Source of the DNA: JBCCCJ01 sp039029315 | GTDB lineage: Bacteria; Bacteroidota; Bacteroidia; J057 | Reading direction: 5' to 3' | Length of the DNA: 64,000 nucleotides | NCBI GenBank assembly: GCA_039029315.1 | Contig: JBCCGK010000007.1 | Span: forward strand, 116,531 to 180,530 | Part shown: positions 42,612 through 51,635 of the stretch, piece after piece | Layout of the letters: every line of letters starts with the position of its first letter | Numbering within the stretch: the stretch's first letter is position 1 | Made by a program: the position numbers and the translations under genes | Notes under the pieces: model-generated | What the model saw: the letters and a program-made list of their open reading frames with translations, nothing else | What the model was told of the DNA's origin: nothing | Databases searched by the model: none

Positions 42612-43916
42612 ATGAAACGAAGACATTTTCTCAAATCCTCCAGCCTTGCAACAGCTGGGATGTTCAGCATACCTTATATTCTCCCAAGTGGTCGGCTGTT
42701 TGCCCAGACCATGAACAGAAAGGTCAACCATGTTGTCTTTTGCCTCTTTGCTGGAGGTGTCAGAAACATGGAATCCGTTCACCAGGACCTCGGCAATCTC
42801 ATGCCTGCTATGTTGGAGGGGTCCCCTTCCAGCCTGGATGGCCTGGTTTCTGTCCCCCCTCCCGTCTGGAACAAACCTTTGGCTGAAGAAGGAACCCTGT
42901 TCAAAGAATTTCGCTATGCAGAGGGCCCTACTGGTCATTACAATGGACATACTGTCGCCCTAACAGGCACCTATACCAATACTGGCTTGAATCTTCGGGC
43001 CAATCCTGAAGCGCCAACCATTTTTGAATATTACCTCAAACATAATTCTCCGGCCGTCACTGCACGTAATGCCTGGTGGGTGTCCAATGCATTGGGCCCT
43101 TACCCAGCCCTGAATTATAGTTCTCACGCCTCCTACGGACCCATGTATGGGGCCAACCATATCGCCCCGACTTCTCTTTTCAGCGGAACAACTTTTCCCG
43201 CAATCTCTAACCCCAAGCAATTCCAGTTTCACGAAGAGGAAAAAATAGGGGCGCTCAGAAGTTTTCTGAATAGGAACTTCGATAAGGAAGCCCTCGCTAG
43301 CGGGATCGGCAATTTCAATACAGATGAGGATGCGGCCGCTATTCAGGGATTTATTGCAGGTATTTTTCAAAAAGCACAAACAGGTGCCTATAACACACCT
43401 CTGGATCTACCACAAAACCAGGCGACCAATGATGTTCTCACCATCTTGTTCGCAGAGGAGGTCATCCAAACCTTCACACCCGAGCTTCTGGTGGTCAACA
43501 TGACAGATGTGGATATCTGCCATCAAAACTTTACTGGCTATTGCAACAGCTTACAGCTCAGTGATTATGCTGTTGGGCATCTATGGCAAACCATTCAGAA
43601 TACACCTGGAATGGCTGATGATACGATCATGATCATCGTCCCAGAACATGGCAGAAATCGTGAGGTCAATACCATACAGGATGTATATGGTCGATATGGA
43701 CTGGATCATACTGGGGATGATTCGTCCAGAGAAATTTTTTCTATCATTCTTGGACCAGATGGAATCGTCAACAAAAATATTGTTGTTGGCACTCCTACCT
43801 CTCCTGTGGGCGAAAGCATTGATCTCGTCCCAACTGTAGCCAATATCCTCGGCTTTGATGGTGATATCCCTTCTAGTTTACTTGCAGGTAGAGTACTTGA
43901 AGAAGCCTTTGTTTGA
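42612..43916 (+). CDS. Tat-exported DUF1501 protein (alkaline-phosphatase-like fold)
   Basis: A 434-residue protein with a twin-arginine-type signal, MKRRHFLKSSSLATAG. DUF1501 proteins have a sulfatase/alkaline-phosphatase-like fold: NHVVFCLFAGGVRNMES (start of the core), GHYNGHTVALTG, MTDVDICHQNFTGY, DTIMIIVPEHGRN (Asp and His) and a final SIDLVPTVANILGFDGDIPSSLLAGRV. No sulfatase CxPxR is present. In many Bacteroidota and Planctomycetota, DUF1501 is next to DUF1800 or DUF1549/DUF1553 genes; here the neighbours are two small helical lipoproteins. Biochemical function unknown. Confidence 0.87.
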   Translation: MKRRHFLKSSSLATAGMFSIPYILPSGRLFAQTMNRKVNHVVFCLFAGGVRNMESVHQDLGNLMPAMLEGSPSSLDGLVSVPPPVWNKPLAEEGTLFKEFRYAEGPTGHYNGHTVALTGTYTNTGLNLRANPEAPTIFEYYLKHNSPAVTARNAWWVSNALGPYPALNYSSHASYGPMYGANHIAPTSLFSGTTFPAISNPKQFQFHEEEKIGALRSFLNRNFDKEALASGIGNFNTDEDAAAIQGFIAGIFQKAQTGAYNTPLDLPQNQATNDVLTILFAEEVIQTFTPELLVVNMTDVDICHQNFTGYCNSLQLSDYAVGHLWQTIQNTPGMADDTIMIIVPEHGRNREVNTIQDVYGRYGLDHTGDDSSREIFSIILGPDGIVNKNIVVGTPTSPVGESIDLVPTVANILGFDGDIPSSLLAGRVLEEAFV

Positions 43917-43946
43917 TCAATTTTGTGGTCTTTCAATTTTGTCAAG

Positions 43947-44918
43947 ATGAATCGATTTTCTTTCTTATTTCTCGCTATTCTGGCTGCAACAATCAGCATC
44001 ATCAGTTGTCAACCCGATGGGCCATCTGAACCGCCTCCGAATCCATTTGACGCCATTGTTCGGCCAGAGCCACCGGTTCCATTGCCTGAGCCTGATTCCT
44101 CAAGCATTGTTGGCATCCATAAATATATCTTGTCTGCCAGTTGTGCTGTCCCCGGCTGTCATGATGGGAGTTTTGAACCGGATTTCAGAACTGTTCAGTC
44201 CAGTTATTCTACCCTGGTCTTTCATCCTGTGGTAAAAAATGACACGAATGGATCTTTTGAATACCGGGTTGTTCCGTTTCAACGAGATCAATCCTGGCTG
44301 TACAATCGGATTACAACGGATGACCAGACTCTAGGGAGAATGCCTTTGTATGACAACCCACTGACAGGGAGTAGACTCAAAGCGATAGAGGACTGGATCG
44401 ATGCTGGCGCACCTGATATGTTCGGCAATGTTTCCACTTTCCCCAATACTCAGGCGCGGTTTACAGGGGTAGCAGCATTTCAGGATTTCGGGGGGATAGA
44501 GATTCGGGTAGATACCTTTCGAAACAATGACCCATTTAGTCCTTTTGGGGCCAAACAAGGACTAGATCTCACCATCTGGTTTGCGATAGATGATGACAGC
44601 ACTGCCATCGCAGATTTTGAGAACAGCCGAGCTGCATTTGCTTCCGGGATAGACAATGTCTTTACATTTATGCCTACCATCAATGTAGACGCCCAATTCA
44701 GTCCAGAAGGCAAACTCGTGGGAGATTACTATGGGCCAGGTGAGCCTGAGACCTTTCATTGGTCAGTAACGGTCAGTACAGATGGGTTTCCACTCAATGA
44801 TTTCACCCTGTTCAGGCTGTACACCAATGATGGCAACCATTCGGAGGATTTCGAATTTCCCCGCGATGAACATCCCATCGAATTCAAATCATATATGGCC
44901 ATTTTTGTCGTGGAATAA
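43947..44918 (+). CDS. Lipoprotein with CX4CH haem-binding motif, DUF1501 cluster
   Basis: The 323-residue lipoprotein starts at ATG 43947 (signal ending ISIISC); an upstream TTG-started reading is unlikely. After a Pro-rich linker, YILSASCAVPGCHDGSFEPDF carries a CX4CH motif, a haem c variant seen in Bacteroidota and Planctomycetota 'PSCyt'-type domains. Then LYNRITTDDQTLGRMPLYD gives a likely distal Met, and LKAIEDWIDAGAPDMFGN is the usual end of this cytochrome domain. The remainder (about 180-320) is beta-rich and unrecognised. It may pass electrons to the Tat-exported DUF1501 partner; that is inference. Confidence 0.75.
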   Translation: MNRFSFLFLAILAATISIISCQPDGPSEPPPNPFDAIVRPEPPVPLPEPDSSSIVGIHKYILSASCAVPGCHDGSFEPDFRTVQSSYSTLVFHPVVKNDTNGSFEYRVVPFQRDQSWLYNRITTDDQTLGRMPLYDNPLTGSRLKAIEDWIDAGAPDMFGNVSTFPNTQARFTGVAAFQDFGGIEIRVDTFRNNDPFSPFGAKQGLDLTIWFAIDDDSTAIADFENSRAAFASGIDNVFTFMPTINVDAQFSPEGKLVGDYYGPGEPETFHWSVTVSTDGFPLNDFTLFRLYTNDGNHSEDFEFPRDEHPIEFKSYMAIFVVE

Positions 44919-44941
44919 GTTCTAGCGGAACAAACAATACA

Positions 44942-45394
44942 ATGAAACAGATCATTTTTTTTCTCCTCATTGGAATCCTCTTGCTGGTCTCAAGTGCCTG
45001 CAAAGATCCCATCGCCCAAATCATTCCACCAATACCGGAAATCGAGCTATTGAATACAACACCAACCAATGTCATTGAATACCAGGATGAGATTGTATTT
45101 ACGATAGAATATACCGACGGTGATGGAGATCTTGGAACCAATGATGATACCAGACGAAACGTATTCATCAAGGACAGTCGAATAGACAATATTCATGAAT
45201 TTCGGCTACAGCAATTGGCACCAGATGGAGCTGAGGTTCCGATTACAGGCACTTTCGAATTGACTTTGCCCTATACCATCCTTACCGCTGGCACAACGCA
45301 GGAAACGGTCAGCTTCGAGATTCATGTTGTGGATGAAGCTGGCAATGAAAGTAATGTGGTTACAAGTCCAGAGATACAGATTAATCCGCAATAG
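44942..45394 (+). CDS. Small Ig-like lipoprotein, last gene of the DUF1501 cluster
   Basis: A 150-residue lipoprotein (signal ending LVSSAC) with a single predicted beta-sandwich: VIEYQDEIVFTIEYTDGDGDLGTNDD is an acidic calcium-binding-like loop, and VSFEIHVVDEAGNESNVVTSPEI the last strands. This pattern is common in Bacteroidota lipoproteins of unknown role. It is 23 bases downstream of the haem lipoprotein gene and convergent with the SGNH-like gene, whose stop is 23 bases away. Confidence 0.72.
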   Translation: MKQIIFFLLIGILLLVSSACKDPIAQIIPPIPEIELLNTTPTNVIEYQDEIVFTIEYTDGDGDLGTNDDTRRNVFIKDSRIDNIHEFRLQQLAPDGAEVPITGTFELTLPYTILTAGTTQETVSFEIHVVDEAGNESNVVTSPEIQINPQ

Positions 45395-45417
45395 ACAGCT
45401 TGACTCCCAGCAGTTGA

Positions 45418-46746
45418 TTACGGAAAGCTAATCCCAATAAAGTCGGTGAGGTTCAAGGTCGGAATACTTGCCTTGAATTCAGGAAAGGCATTGATTCTGC
45501 GAATAAATTCATTGGCAACGAAGGCATTGCCTCTTGGGGTGAGATAAATGCCATCCAATGAAAAGACGCCTCCAGTGAGGAAGTCATTGGAGAGGATAAG
45601 CCCATCTTCGATCAAGCCACCATCCAACTTATTGAAGCTGTGATTGAGGTCTACGACGACCAACCAGGGTTCATCTCGTTTGGCATTGTGGGCTTGCACC
45701 AAGGAATCAATGATGATATTATACCGGGAGATGAGTTGTCTGATTTCAAGCAATTCCTGGGCATCTAGCACCTGTGCATCAGACAGGGGATTGTCCGGGT
45801 GAAGCCCCAGCCGTCCAGGCAGGCCATTGTTCAGGCCGATCTCATCCTCAGCTGACATCAGGATTTTGTCAGAAGCAGTTGCTTTTCGAGTTTCGACAGT
45901 GCCTCCTAGCTGCTCAGTGAGATAGATATCATTCTCAGAGCCATAACAATTTTCAATGCTGAGGTAGGTATGTTTGGTTTTCGAAAAGTAAGGAAACAGA
46001 GAGATATCAGGGACATTCCCGATCACCCCCTTAGTATTTGAATCACTCATGTCATCCAACAGAGTAAGGAGCTGATCAAATTGCTTGGCAAATTCTTCTT
46101 CTGGAGTGGGTCGGAATTGAGGATTGGAAGTCCCTGTCATGGCATAATCCAGGACATCTTCAGTTCCCAGCCATAGGGTGAAAAAGGAAGGAGATTCTTC
46201 GACCAACATGTCCAGGTAGTCGCTGTGTTTGCTCCCTGCCATTCGTTGAAAAAATGGACTGCTTCTTCCAAAACTATCAGAGGCAACTGTAGACACACGC
46301 AAATGCGGAATGCTCAGGTTATGATTCTTTTTCGAATCTTCCCAGGAATTTTGCCAACCATTGCCATGAGTTGTATCCAAAATCACAGGTTGTGGTCCCA
46401 AAAATGTACAGATGGGGTTTTTCATTTCCTGGATCATCCGAAATCCAGATCCGATTCCCGGCAGCAGTTGCTGCTCAAAAATCAATGGGCGGAGAGTATT
46501 GAATTGACCAGCTATCAGATCTGGAAAGGCATAGAGTTGTGCACCTTCATATAGGCCTTTGGTGCTGACAGGGTTTAGGTCTCCATTGCTAAATCCTGCC
46601 GAAAAGCCGTCTCCTATCGCTAAATAAGGATGAATCTGCAGGTTGCCCAATCCTAGTTCTGGTCCAAGAATACTCGGCTCACAGCTATTCAAACTGATCA
46701 AAACAAGGCTAAGACTACAAAAGATGAGTAAATAGATTCTCTTCAT
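45418..46746 (-). CDS. SGNH/GDSL-fold lipoprotein with substituted catalytic residues
   Basis: The 442-residue lipoprotein starts at ATG 46746 (signal ending SLNSC). It belongs to the SGNH-fold lipoproteins that follow FadL/OmpP1 genes in Bacteroidota. Block I reads YLAIGDGFSAGFSNGDL where relatives have G-D/N-S-L-T-A-G; block III reads WLGTEDVLDYAMTG where GxND is expected; block V reads SLDGIYLTPRGNAFVANEFI where D-G-V-H is expected. Thus Ser, Asn and His of the catalytic centre appear replaced by Gly, Glu and Tyr. It may bind lipid or peptidoglycan esters without hydrolysing them. Gene gap to the upstream FadL gene is 88 bases. Confidence 0.85.
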   Translation of the reverse strand: MKRIYLLIFCSLSLVLISLNSCEPSILGPELGLGNLQIHPYLAIGDGFSAGFSNGDLNPVSTKGLYEGAQLYAFPDLIAGQFNTLRPLIFEQQLLPGIGSGFRMIQEMKNPICTFLGPQPVILDTTHGNGWQNSWEDSKKNHNLSIPHLRVSTVASDSFGRSSPFFQRMAGSKHSDYLDMLVEESPSFFTLWLGTEDVLDYAMTGTSNPQFRPTPEEEFAKQFDQLLTLLDDMSDSNTKGVIGNVPDISLFPYFSKTKHTYLSIENCYGSENDIYLTEQLGGTVETRKATASDKILMSAEDEIGLNNGLPGRLGLHPDNPLSDAQVLDAQELLEIRQLISRYNIIIDSLVQAHNAKRDEPWLVVVDLNHSFNKLDGGLIEDGLILSNDFLTGGVFSLDGIYLTPRGNAFVANEFIRRINAFPEFKASIPTLNLTDFIGISFP

Positions 46747-46834
46747 GTTCGGCGGCACTTTTTCATCGGCCCTTGCGCTTCCACCCATAATATCGGGTAC
46801 AAGATTAAAAACGTTTGCTCCCTGCAAGATATTT

Positions 46835-48097
46835 TTAAGATTCTTCTCCAAATGCGAGAAATAAGCCCAGTCCGACAGAAGAAACCGTCGTTTCATAAGT
46901 TCCACCGAAGGCTCCTGCATTGAAGGAAACTGTTCGTTCCCCTGTAAATTCATACACATAACTGAGATCAACACTCAGGCGGGGATTCAACTGAAATCCC
47001 AGGCCAGTTGTCAGGCCAATCCGGTTGGCGTCTGGCAGATCTGGCGAGACCTGGCCCTGTCGAATGGGCGAAGGATCATAATACGCCCCCCCACGGACAA
47101 AGATTTTTTCTGTCAGGATATATTCCCCTCCTATTCTGAAGGAAATGGTTCGGATAAACTCTCTGGCTGGATATAAATCAATTTGGCTAATCGGCTGGTC
47201 CAAGTCAATCTTGAGGCTGTCCAGGACCTGCCAGCCCGTATAATCCACATCTACTGTAGCGAGGAATCGGTCTTCAGGCCTGATACTTACTCCTAGATTG
47301 AAGACCCAGGGAAGCTTGAGTTGCGTCTGAAATCCCATATCAGGATATTGTTCGGAGAACGATTCAGGCACATTGAACTGAGCCAATCCTTCCTTCACAC
47401 TCAAGAACAATCGTGTCCGGTAATTCATGCCAATGGAGAAATCAGCCCCAGGTCGAAAGAACACCCCAACATTGGCACCAACTCCTTCTCCTGTCCCACT
47501 AAATCGGGCAAATCCTTCAGAGCCATTTATGCCATCGACAGACAAAGCTCGCCTAGACACCAGATTCCCGAATCCATACATCAATCCGACTCCTATTCCG
47601 ACCTCATCCGAGAATTTATAGGACACTGTAGGTTGCGCGATAAAGGTATTCACTGAAAATTCCTGCGAAATAAATCGCCCTTTCCAATCATCCGGCCATC
47701 GAATCCCATTGGCAAAGGGATTGTTGATGCTGAAGCCAAAGCTGATTTTCTCAAAACGTCCATTGGATTTTCCCCGCCAACTCGCATAGGCATTGATTGG
47801 AGTCATCAGGACAAATTCTGTCTGACTTTGGTAAATACTGGGCCATTGTCCCTGAAATGCTGTTGAGGGAGTAATGAGGGTAGTCCCAAATTGCAAGCTT
47901 CCTTGCTTGGAAACAAAGCCCAAGCCTCCGGGATTATAAAAGCTTATGCTTGCATCCCGAACCAGAGCAGTACCTGCCTGTCCCATGGCAGCCTGTCGTT
48001 GAGCCAAAAGATGAAGCTGTAAACCACTAGCAAGAACAGTTGACTGACAGAAGGTTAGCACAAAAAGCAGGAGACAAAAGGAGCAGCGGGTTTTCAT
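46835..48097 (-). CDS. OmpP1/FadL-family outer-membrane transport protein
   Basis: The 420-residue protein starts at ATG 48097, where the signal peptide begins (MKTRCSFCLLLFVLTF ... VLAS). The mature N-terminus GLQLHLLAQRQAAMGQAGTALVRDASISFYNPGGL is the FadL hatch signature, followed by amphipathic beta strands (GEGVGANVGVFFRPGADFSIGMNYR, PRLSVDLSYVYEFTGER) and a final aromatic strand, as in 14-stranded FadL barrels. FadL proteins import hydrophobic compounds. It is paired with the SGNH lipoprotein gene downstream, a common pair in Bacteroidota. Confidence 0.9.
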   Translation of the reverse strand: MKTRCSFCLLLFVLTFCQSTVLASGLQLHLLAQRQAAMGQAGTALVRDASISFYNPGGLGFVSKQGSLQFGTTLITPSTAFQGQWPSIYQSQTEFVLMTPINAYASWRGKSNGRFEKISFGFSINNPFANGIRWPDDWKGRFISQEFSVNTFIAQPTVSYKFSDEVGIGVGLMYGFGNLVSRRALSVDGINGSEGFARFSGTGEGVGANVGVFFRPGADFSIGMNYRTRLFLSVKEGLAQFNVPESFSEQYPDMGFQTQLKLPWVFNLGVSIRPEDRFLATVDVDYTGWQVLDSLKIDLDQPISQIDLYPAREFIRTISFRIGGEYILTEKIFVRGGAYYDPSPIRQGQVSPDLPDANRIGLTTGLGFQLNPRLSVDLSYVYEFTGERTVSFNAGAFGGTYETTVSSVGLGLFLAFGEES

Positions 48098-48181
48098 AAA
48101 GTTGAGGATTTCATGGGAAAATAATCCTTTCCTCCCAAAAAACAAACCCATAAAATGAGTGGGAAAATCAGGAATAATCTC

Positions 48182-48189
48182 TAATTTTG
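48182..48189 (+). promoter_or_regulatory. Bacteroidota -7 element (TAATTTTG) just before the GT2 start
   Basis: TAATTTTG fits TAnnTTTG and ends six bases before ATG 48196. If active, it would yield an almost leaderless transcript, as for tsaD. No TTG lies at the usual -33 position. Confidence 0.38.
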
Positions 48190-48195
48190 GCGAGC

Positions 48196-48981
48196 ATGGT
48201 ACACGGGAAAAAAGTCGTCATCGTCATGCCGGCCTACAATGCCGAGAATACTCTGGAAGTTACCTTTCAGGAAATTCCATTTGACATAGTAGATGAAGTC
48301 ATCCTTGTGGATGATCAAAGCAGTGACAATACTTCACAAAAAGCGCAAGAACTCGGCATCCACCACGTGATTCGACATCCTGTCAATCGGGGATATGGTG
48401 GCAATCAAAAGACTTGCTATCAGACCGCTCTGGATATTGGGGCAGATATCGTGGTCATGCTTCATCCAGATTATCAATATACCCCGCGGCTTATTGAGGC
48501 CATGGTATTTCCTATCGCCTATGGCCTGTTTCCAGTTATGCTGGGCTCAAGAATCCTGGGGAAAGGAGCTTTGTCTGGTGGCATGCCCCTGTATAAATAC
48601 ATTGCCAATCGGTTTTTGACGTTCTTTCAAAATTTGATGATGGGACAAAAACTGGCAGAGTATCATACTGGGTATCGGGCTTTTTCGAGAGAGATTCTCG
48701 AAACCCTCCCTCTTGAAGAAAACAGTGATGATTTTGTCTTTGACAATGAGATGCTGGGGCAAATTGCCTATGCAGGTCATATCATTGGAGAAGTAACTTG
48801 TCCAACCAAATATTTCGAAGAGGCTTCTTCCATCAATTTTCGGAGAAGTGTAACCTATGGTCTTGGTGTGCTTCGGGTATCCATCAGCTACCGACTGAAT
48901 AAGTGGGGAATTCTTCGATCAAAAATCTTTAACTTTCAGGAAGGCAAACGACTTCCAGCTTCTCGCTATCAGGTCCACTGA
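48196..48981 (+). CDS. Family 2 glycosyltransferase, dolichyl-phosphate mannose synthase-like
   Basis: A 261-residue protein starting at ATG 48196; a TTG three codons earlier is less likely. The GT-A core is clear: VVIVMPAYNAENTLEVTFQEI, EVILVDDQSSDNTSQKAQEL, GYGGNQKTCYQTALDIGADIVVMLHPDYQYTP (metal-binding region) and FVFDNEMLGQIAYAGHIIGEV. There is no obvious C-terminal membrane helix beyond a short hydrophobic stretch. It likely transfers a sugar from a nucleotide donor to a lipid or glycan. It lies divergent from the fadL gene and before an unrelated DUF3352-like gene. Confidence 0.9.
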   Translation: MVHGKKVVIVMPAYNAENTLEVTFQEIPFDIVDEVILVDDQSSDNTSQKAQELGIHHVIRHPVNRGYGGNQKTCYQTALDIGADIVVMLHPDYQYTPRLIEAMVFPIAYGLFPVMLGSRILGKGALSGGMPLYKYIANRFLTFFQNLMMGQKLAEYHTGYRAFSREILETLPLEENSDDFVFDNEMLGQIAYAGHIIGEVTCPTKYFEEASSINFRRSVTYGLGVLRVSISYRLNKWGILRSKIFNFQEGKRLPASRYQVH

Positions 48982-49032
48982 ATTGTCATTCTGTTTACTG
49001 TAGTCTAACTGGCGTCATACTAACCGAGTCTT

Positions 49033-50721
49033 ATGAAAACGTTTTTCAGAATTCTCATTTTGCTTCTCTTGCTTGGGGCAGCAGCCATCGCTGGCTATTT
49101 CTTTCTGGATCCAGGAGGAGAAACCCGAGATCTATTTGCATTCGTTCCACCTGACTATAGTTATCTGGTTGAGTCAGATCGTCCAGTAGGAGATTGGCAA
49201 AATCTGAGTGAAACAGAGGTCTGGCAATACCTCAAAGGCACAGATTATTTTGCAGATATCACTGAATCTGCTGACTATCTGGATTCCTTGCTGAAAGCCA
49301 ATCAGACACTCGTCGACTTTATCAAACTGGGAGACATGTTGATTTCTGCACACATGATTTCCCGTCAAGAATATGACTTCTTGATCCTGGTCGACCTGAA
49401 GGGCAAAGGACGCAAACTCTCCAAGCTTAAACCTGTTACTGTAGAACTTTTTAAGTCTCTCGGATATCAGGTCAAAACAGATTCTTATTACAACATCGAT
49501 CTGTATCATCTGTATGATACCGAATACGATGAGACGCTCACAATGTCTACCATTGACAATGTGCTGATGATCTCCTATACAGCGGATCTGGTTAAGAAAG
49601 CCATCAATCAATCCGAAAATGAAAGTGTCCTCCAGGGGGTCGATTTTGGTCGCGTTCGAGAACGGATCAATCGTGACGAGTTGTATACCGTCTATCTGAA
49701 CTATCAAGAATTGGATCGCCTGATGGGTGCTTATACCGCAGAAACGCCTGAAATGGTGGCAGACCTGAAAGAAATTTTGGCAGTCTCCGCTTTTGATTTG
49801 AGTGTCAAGGATGATCACGCAAAACTTAGTGGGTATACCAAACAAATAGATTCTGTCCCTTCATTTCTCCGCGTGTTTCAGGATGTTGGGCGAGGAAAAG
49901 TCAATGCGCCGATTGTATTGCCTACCAATACAGCGATGTTTACCAGTTTGGGATTTGATGATTTCACGGATTTTTACCAAAAATTTGATGCCTACTATGC
50001 AGAGGAAAGTCCTGAGGATCACAAAGACTTGCAAAAGAACATCAACCGGATCGAAAAAGCCTTGAAAATAGATTTTGATCGAGACTTCTTCAGTTGGATG
50101 ACCGATGAGATTGTTACTGCTGTTGTCCCAACAAATCCACAAGCGACTCGCTACTCCTACTATGCGATGTTGCATTTTGACGATTACGACTTGACGAAGG
50201 AGCGCCTGGACTATGTCACCAAACGGATTGGAAAAACCCCTGTCAAGTTTGAGGAACTGGATTATAAGGGATATCCCATTAAGTATTTAAAACTGCGTGG
50301 ATTCTTTTCCCTCTTTTTCAAAAAACTATTTTCCAAAATCGAACAGCCGCATTTTACCTATATCGATGATTATGTTGTCTTCAGCAATGACACCACGGCT
50401 TTGCAAGTGATGATCGATGCATATTTAGAGGGGAATGTATTGTTGCAGGCAGATCGCTTCCAGAAATTCCAAAAGCAATTCAAGTCCAAGTCCAATATTT
50501 ATACCTATTTCCAAAACGAGTCCCTCTATCACTACCTCAGCAGTACGCTAGACCATGAGGCCAGGAATGACCTTGGGCAGAACAAATCCTATCTATTCAG
50601 TTTCCCTCAAATGGGCTTACAACTGTATCCGGGTAGCGGAATGTATGAATCATACATTTATGCGGAGTTTGAGAAGTTCGAGGAGCAGGATGAAACCTTG
50701 CTTCGAACGGATACCAGATAA
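49033..50721 (+). CDS. DUF3352-like membrane-anchored protein
   Basis: A 562-residue protein with one N-terminal membrane helix (about 5-25) and a large extracytoplasmic region. LFAFVPPDYSYLVESDRPVGDWQNLSET and the repeating pairs of alpha/beta units resemble DUF3352, whose function is unknown. Two similar halves can be suspected (SADYLDSLLKANQTLVDFIKL and NTAMFTSLGFDDFTDFYQKFD). It starts 51 bases after the GT2 stop and could be cotranscribed with it. No catalytic motif was recognised. Confidence 0.7.
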   Translation: MKTFFRILILLLLLGAAAIAGYFFLDPGGETRDLFAFVPPDYSYLVESDRPVGDWQNLSETEVWQYLKGTDYFADITESADYLDSLLKANQTLVDFIKLGDMLISAHMISRQEYDFLILVDLKGKGRKLSKLKPVTVELFKSLGYQVKTDSYYNIDLYHLYDTEYDETLTMSTIDNVLMISYTADLVKKAINQSENESVLQGVDFGRVRERINRDELYTVYLNYQELDRLMGAYTAETPEMVADLKEILAVSAFDLSVKDDHAKLSGYTKQIDSVPSFLRVFQDVGRGKVNAPIVLPTNTAMFTSLGFDDFTDFYQKFDAYYAEESPEDHKDLQKNINRIEKALKIDFDRDFFSWMTDEIVTAVVPTNPQATRYSYYAMLHFDDYDLTKERLDYVTKRIGKTPVKFEELDYKGYPIKYLKLRGFFSLFFKKLFSKIEQPHFTYIDDYVVFSNDTTALQVMIDAYLEGNVLLQADRFQKFQKQFKSKSNIYTYFQNESLYHYLSSTLDHEARNDLGQNKSYLFSFPQMGLQLYPGSGMYESYIYAEFEKFEEQDETLLRTDTR

Positions 50722-50744
50722 TCAGAATGCGGTGAAGGAGAAGC

Positions 50745-50794
50745 AGGCAGCATGATCAAAACATGTCTGGACATGCACAATAAAGAAGCTGCCT
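50745..50794. terminator. Nested inverted repeat between convergent genes, candidate bidirectional terminator
   Basis: An outer stem AGGCAGC/GCTGCCT (50745-50751 with 50788-50794) encloses an inner palindrome CATGTC-TG-GACATG (50762-50775). It lies between the stops of convergent genes at 50721 and 50851. No strong T-tract is present, so the terminator role is a guess. Confidence 0.4.
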
Positions 50795-50850
50795 TTGACA
50801 GGCACAAAGGTGTCCTGGAAAATCTTGGGATTCTTATTGAACAGAAAGGA

Positions 50851-51375
50851 TTAATTTGAGATAAACCGCTTTTGGAGGAGGTCTGTTTCGTAGAAGATAT
50901 CATCCTCCTGCATAGGTGGCCCAAATCTACGGCTCACAGAAGTGAGGGTAAGGGTAATACTTTTGGTATGCTGTTGGATGAACAATTTGATCACACGAGC
51001 ATCCGTCACAGCTGTATAACAAACAATCTCTTCATTGTCATTCAGCTGAGTATTGCCATTGCTGATATATTCCATATAGTCCAGACAGTTTTTCTGGATC
51101 TCTTTGGCAGTTCTTCGATTTTCGTAGTTCCGGGTAACCGTGGTCGCATATAAAGTCCCATCCCGAAATGCATATTCGACATGCTTGTTCTGATCAAGGA
51201 CAGCGCGAACACTCTCCATGTCCAAATCCTCATGGATGTTGATGATATAATCCCTCGATCCAAGAAATTGTTTTACATCCTCTGCGGATTGCCCAAAGGG
51301 AATAAACAGATTATTCTGCGAGAGGCAAACGGAGTACAAGAGAAGGCAAAGGAGGAGAGAGGAAAAACTCTTCAT
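50851..51375 (-). CDS. Small secreted protein of unknown function
   Basis: A 174-residue exported protein (signal ending LYSVCLSQ). The mature protein mixes helices and strands (IPFGQSAEDVKQFLGSRDYI, YAFRDGTLYATTVTRNYENR, VCYTAVTDARVIKLFIQQH). The opening, in which a 'PFG' precedes a short helix and a 'VKQFL' segment, is reminiscent of small Bacteroidota proteins of unknown function, but I recognise no family. A candidate -7 element TAATTTTG (51392-51399 on the minus strand) sits 16 bases before its ATG. Confidence 0.65.
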   Translation of the reverse strand: MKSFSSLLLCLLLYSVCLSQNNLFIPFGQSAEDVKQFLGSRDYIINIHEDLDMESVRAVLDQNKHVEYAFRDGTLYATTVTRNYENRRTAKEIQKNCLDYMEYISNGNTQLNDNEEIVCYTAVTDARVIKLFIQQHTKSITLTLTSVSRRFGPPMQEDDIFYETDLLQKRFISN

Positions 51376-51635
51376 AAAGTGCGTGATTAAACAAAATTAA
51401 CCAACAAACAAATACAATCTGGAGCGTACGTTTTGGTGCTTTTCCTGGGCCTTTTCAATAGATAAAGGTAAAATGTTTTTCACTCAAATGAAACAAATGT
51501 TCCTCTATCTTACCTTAACAGTCAAAATCAATTCCTCAGTGGTAATTGTGTGAATGTCAGCAGAAAAAATACGTGTAGGTAGCTGAAAATATATCGGCAA
51601 AAAGAGGGCCAAATTTCAGCAAAAGGGAGACCGAT

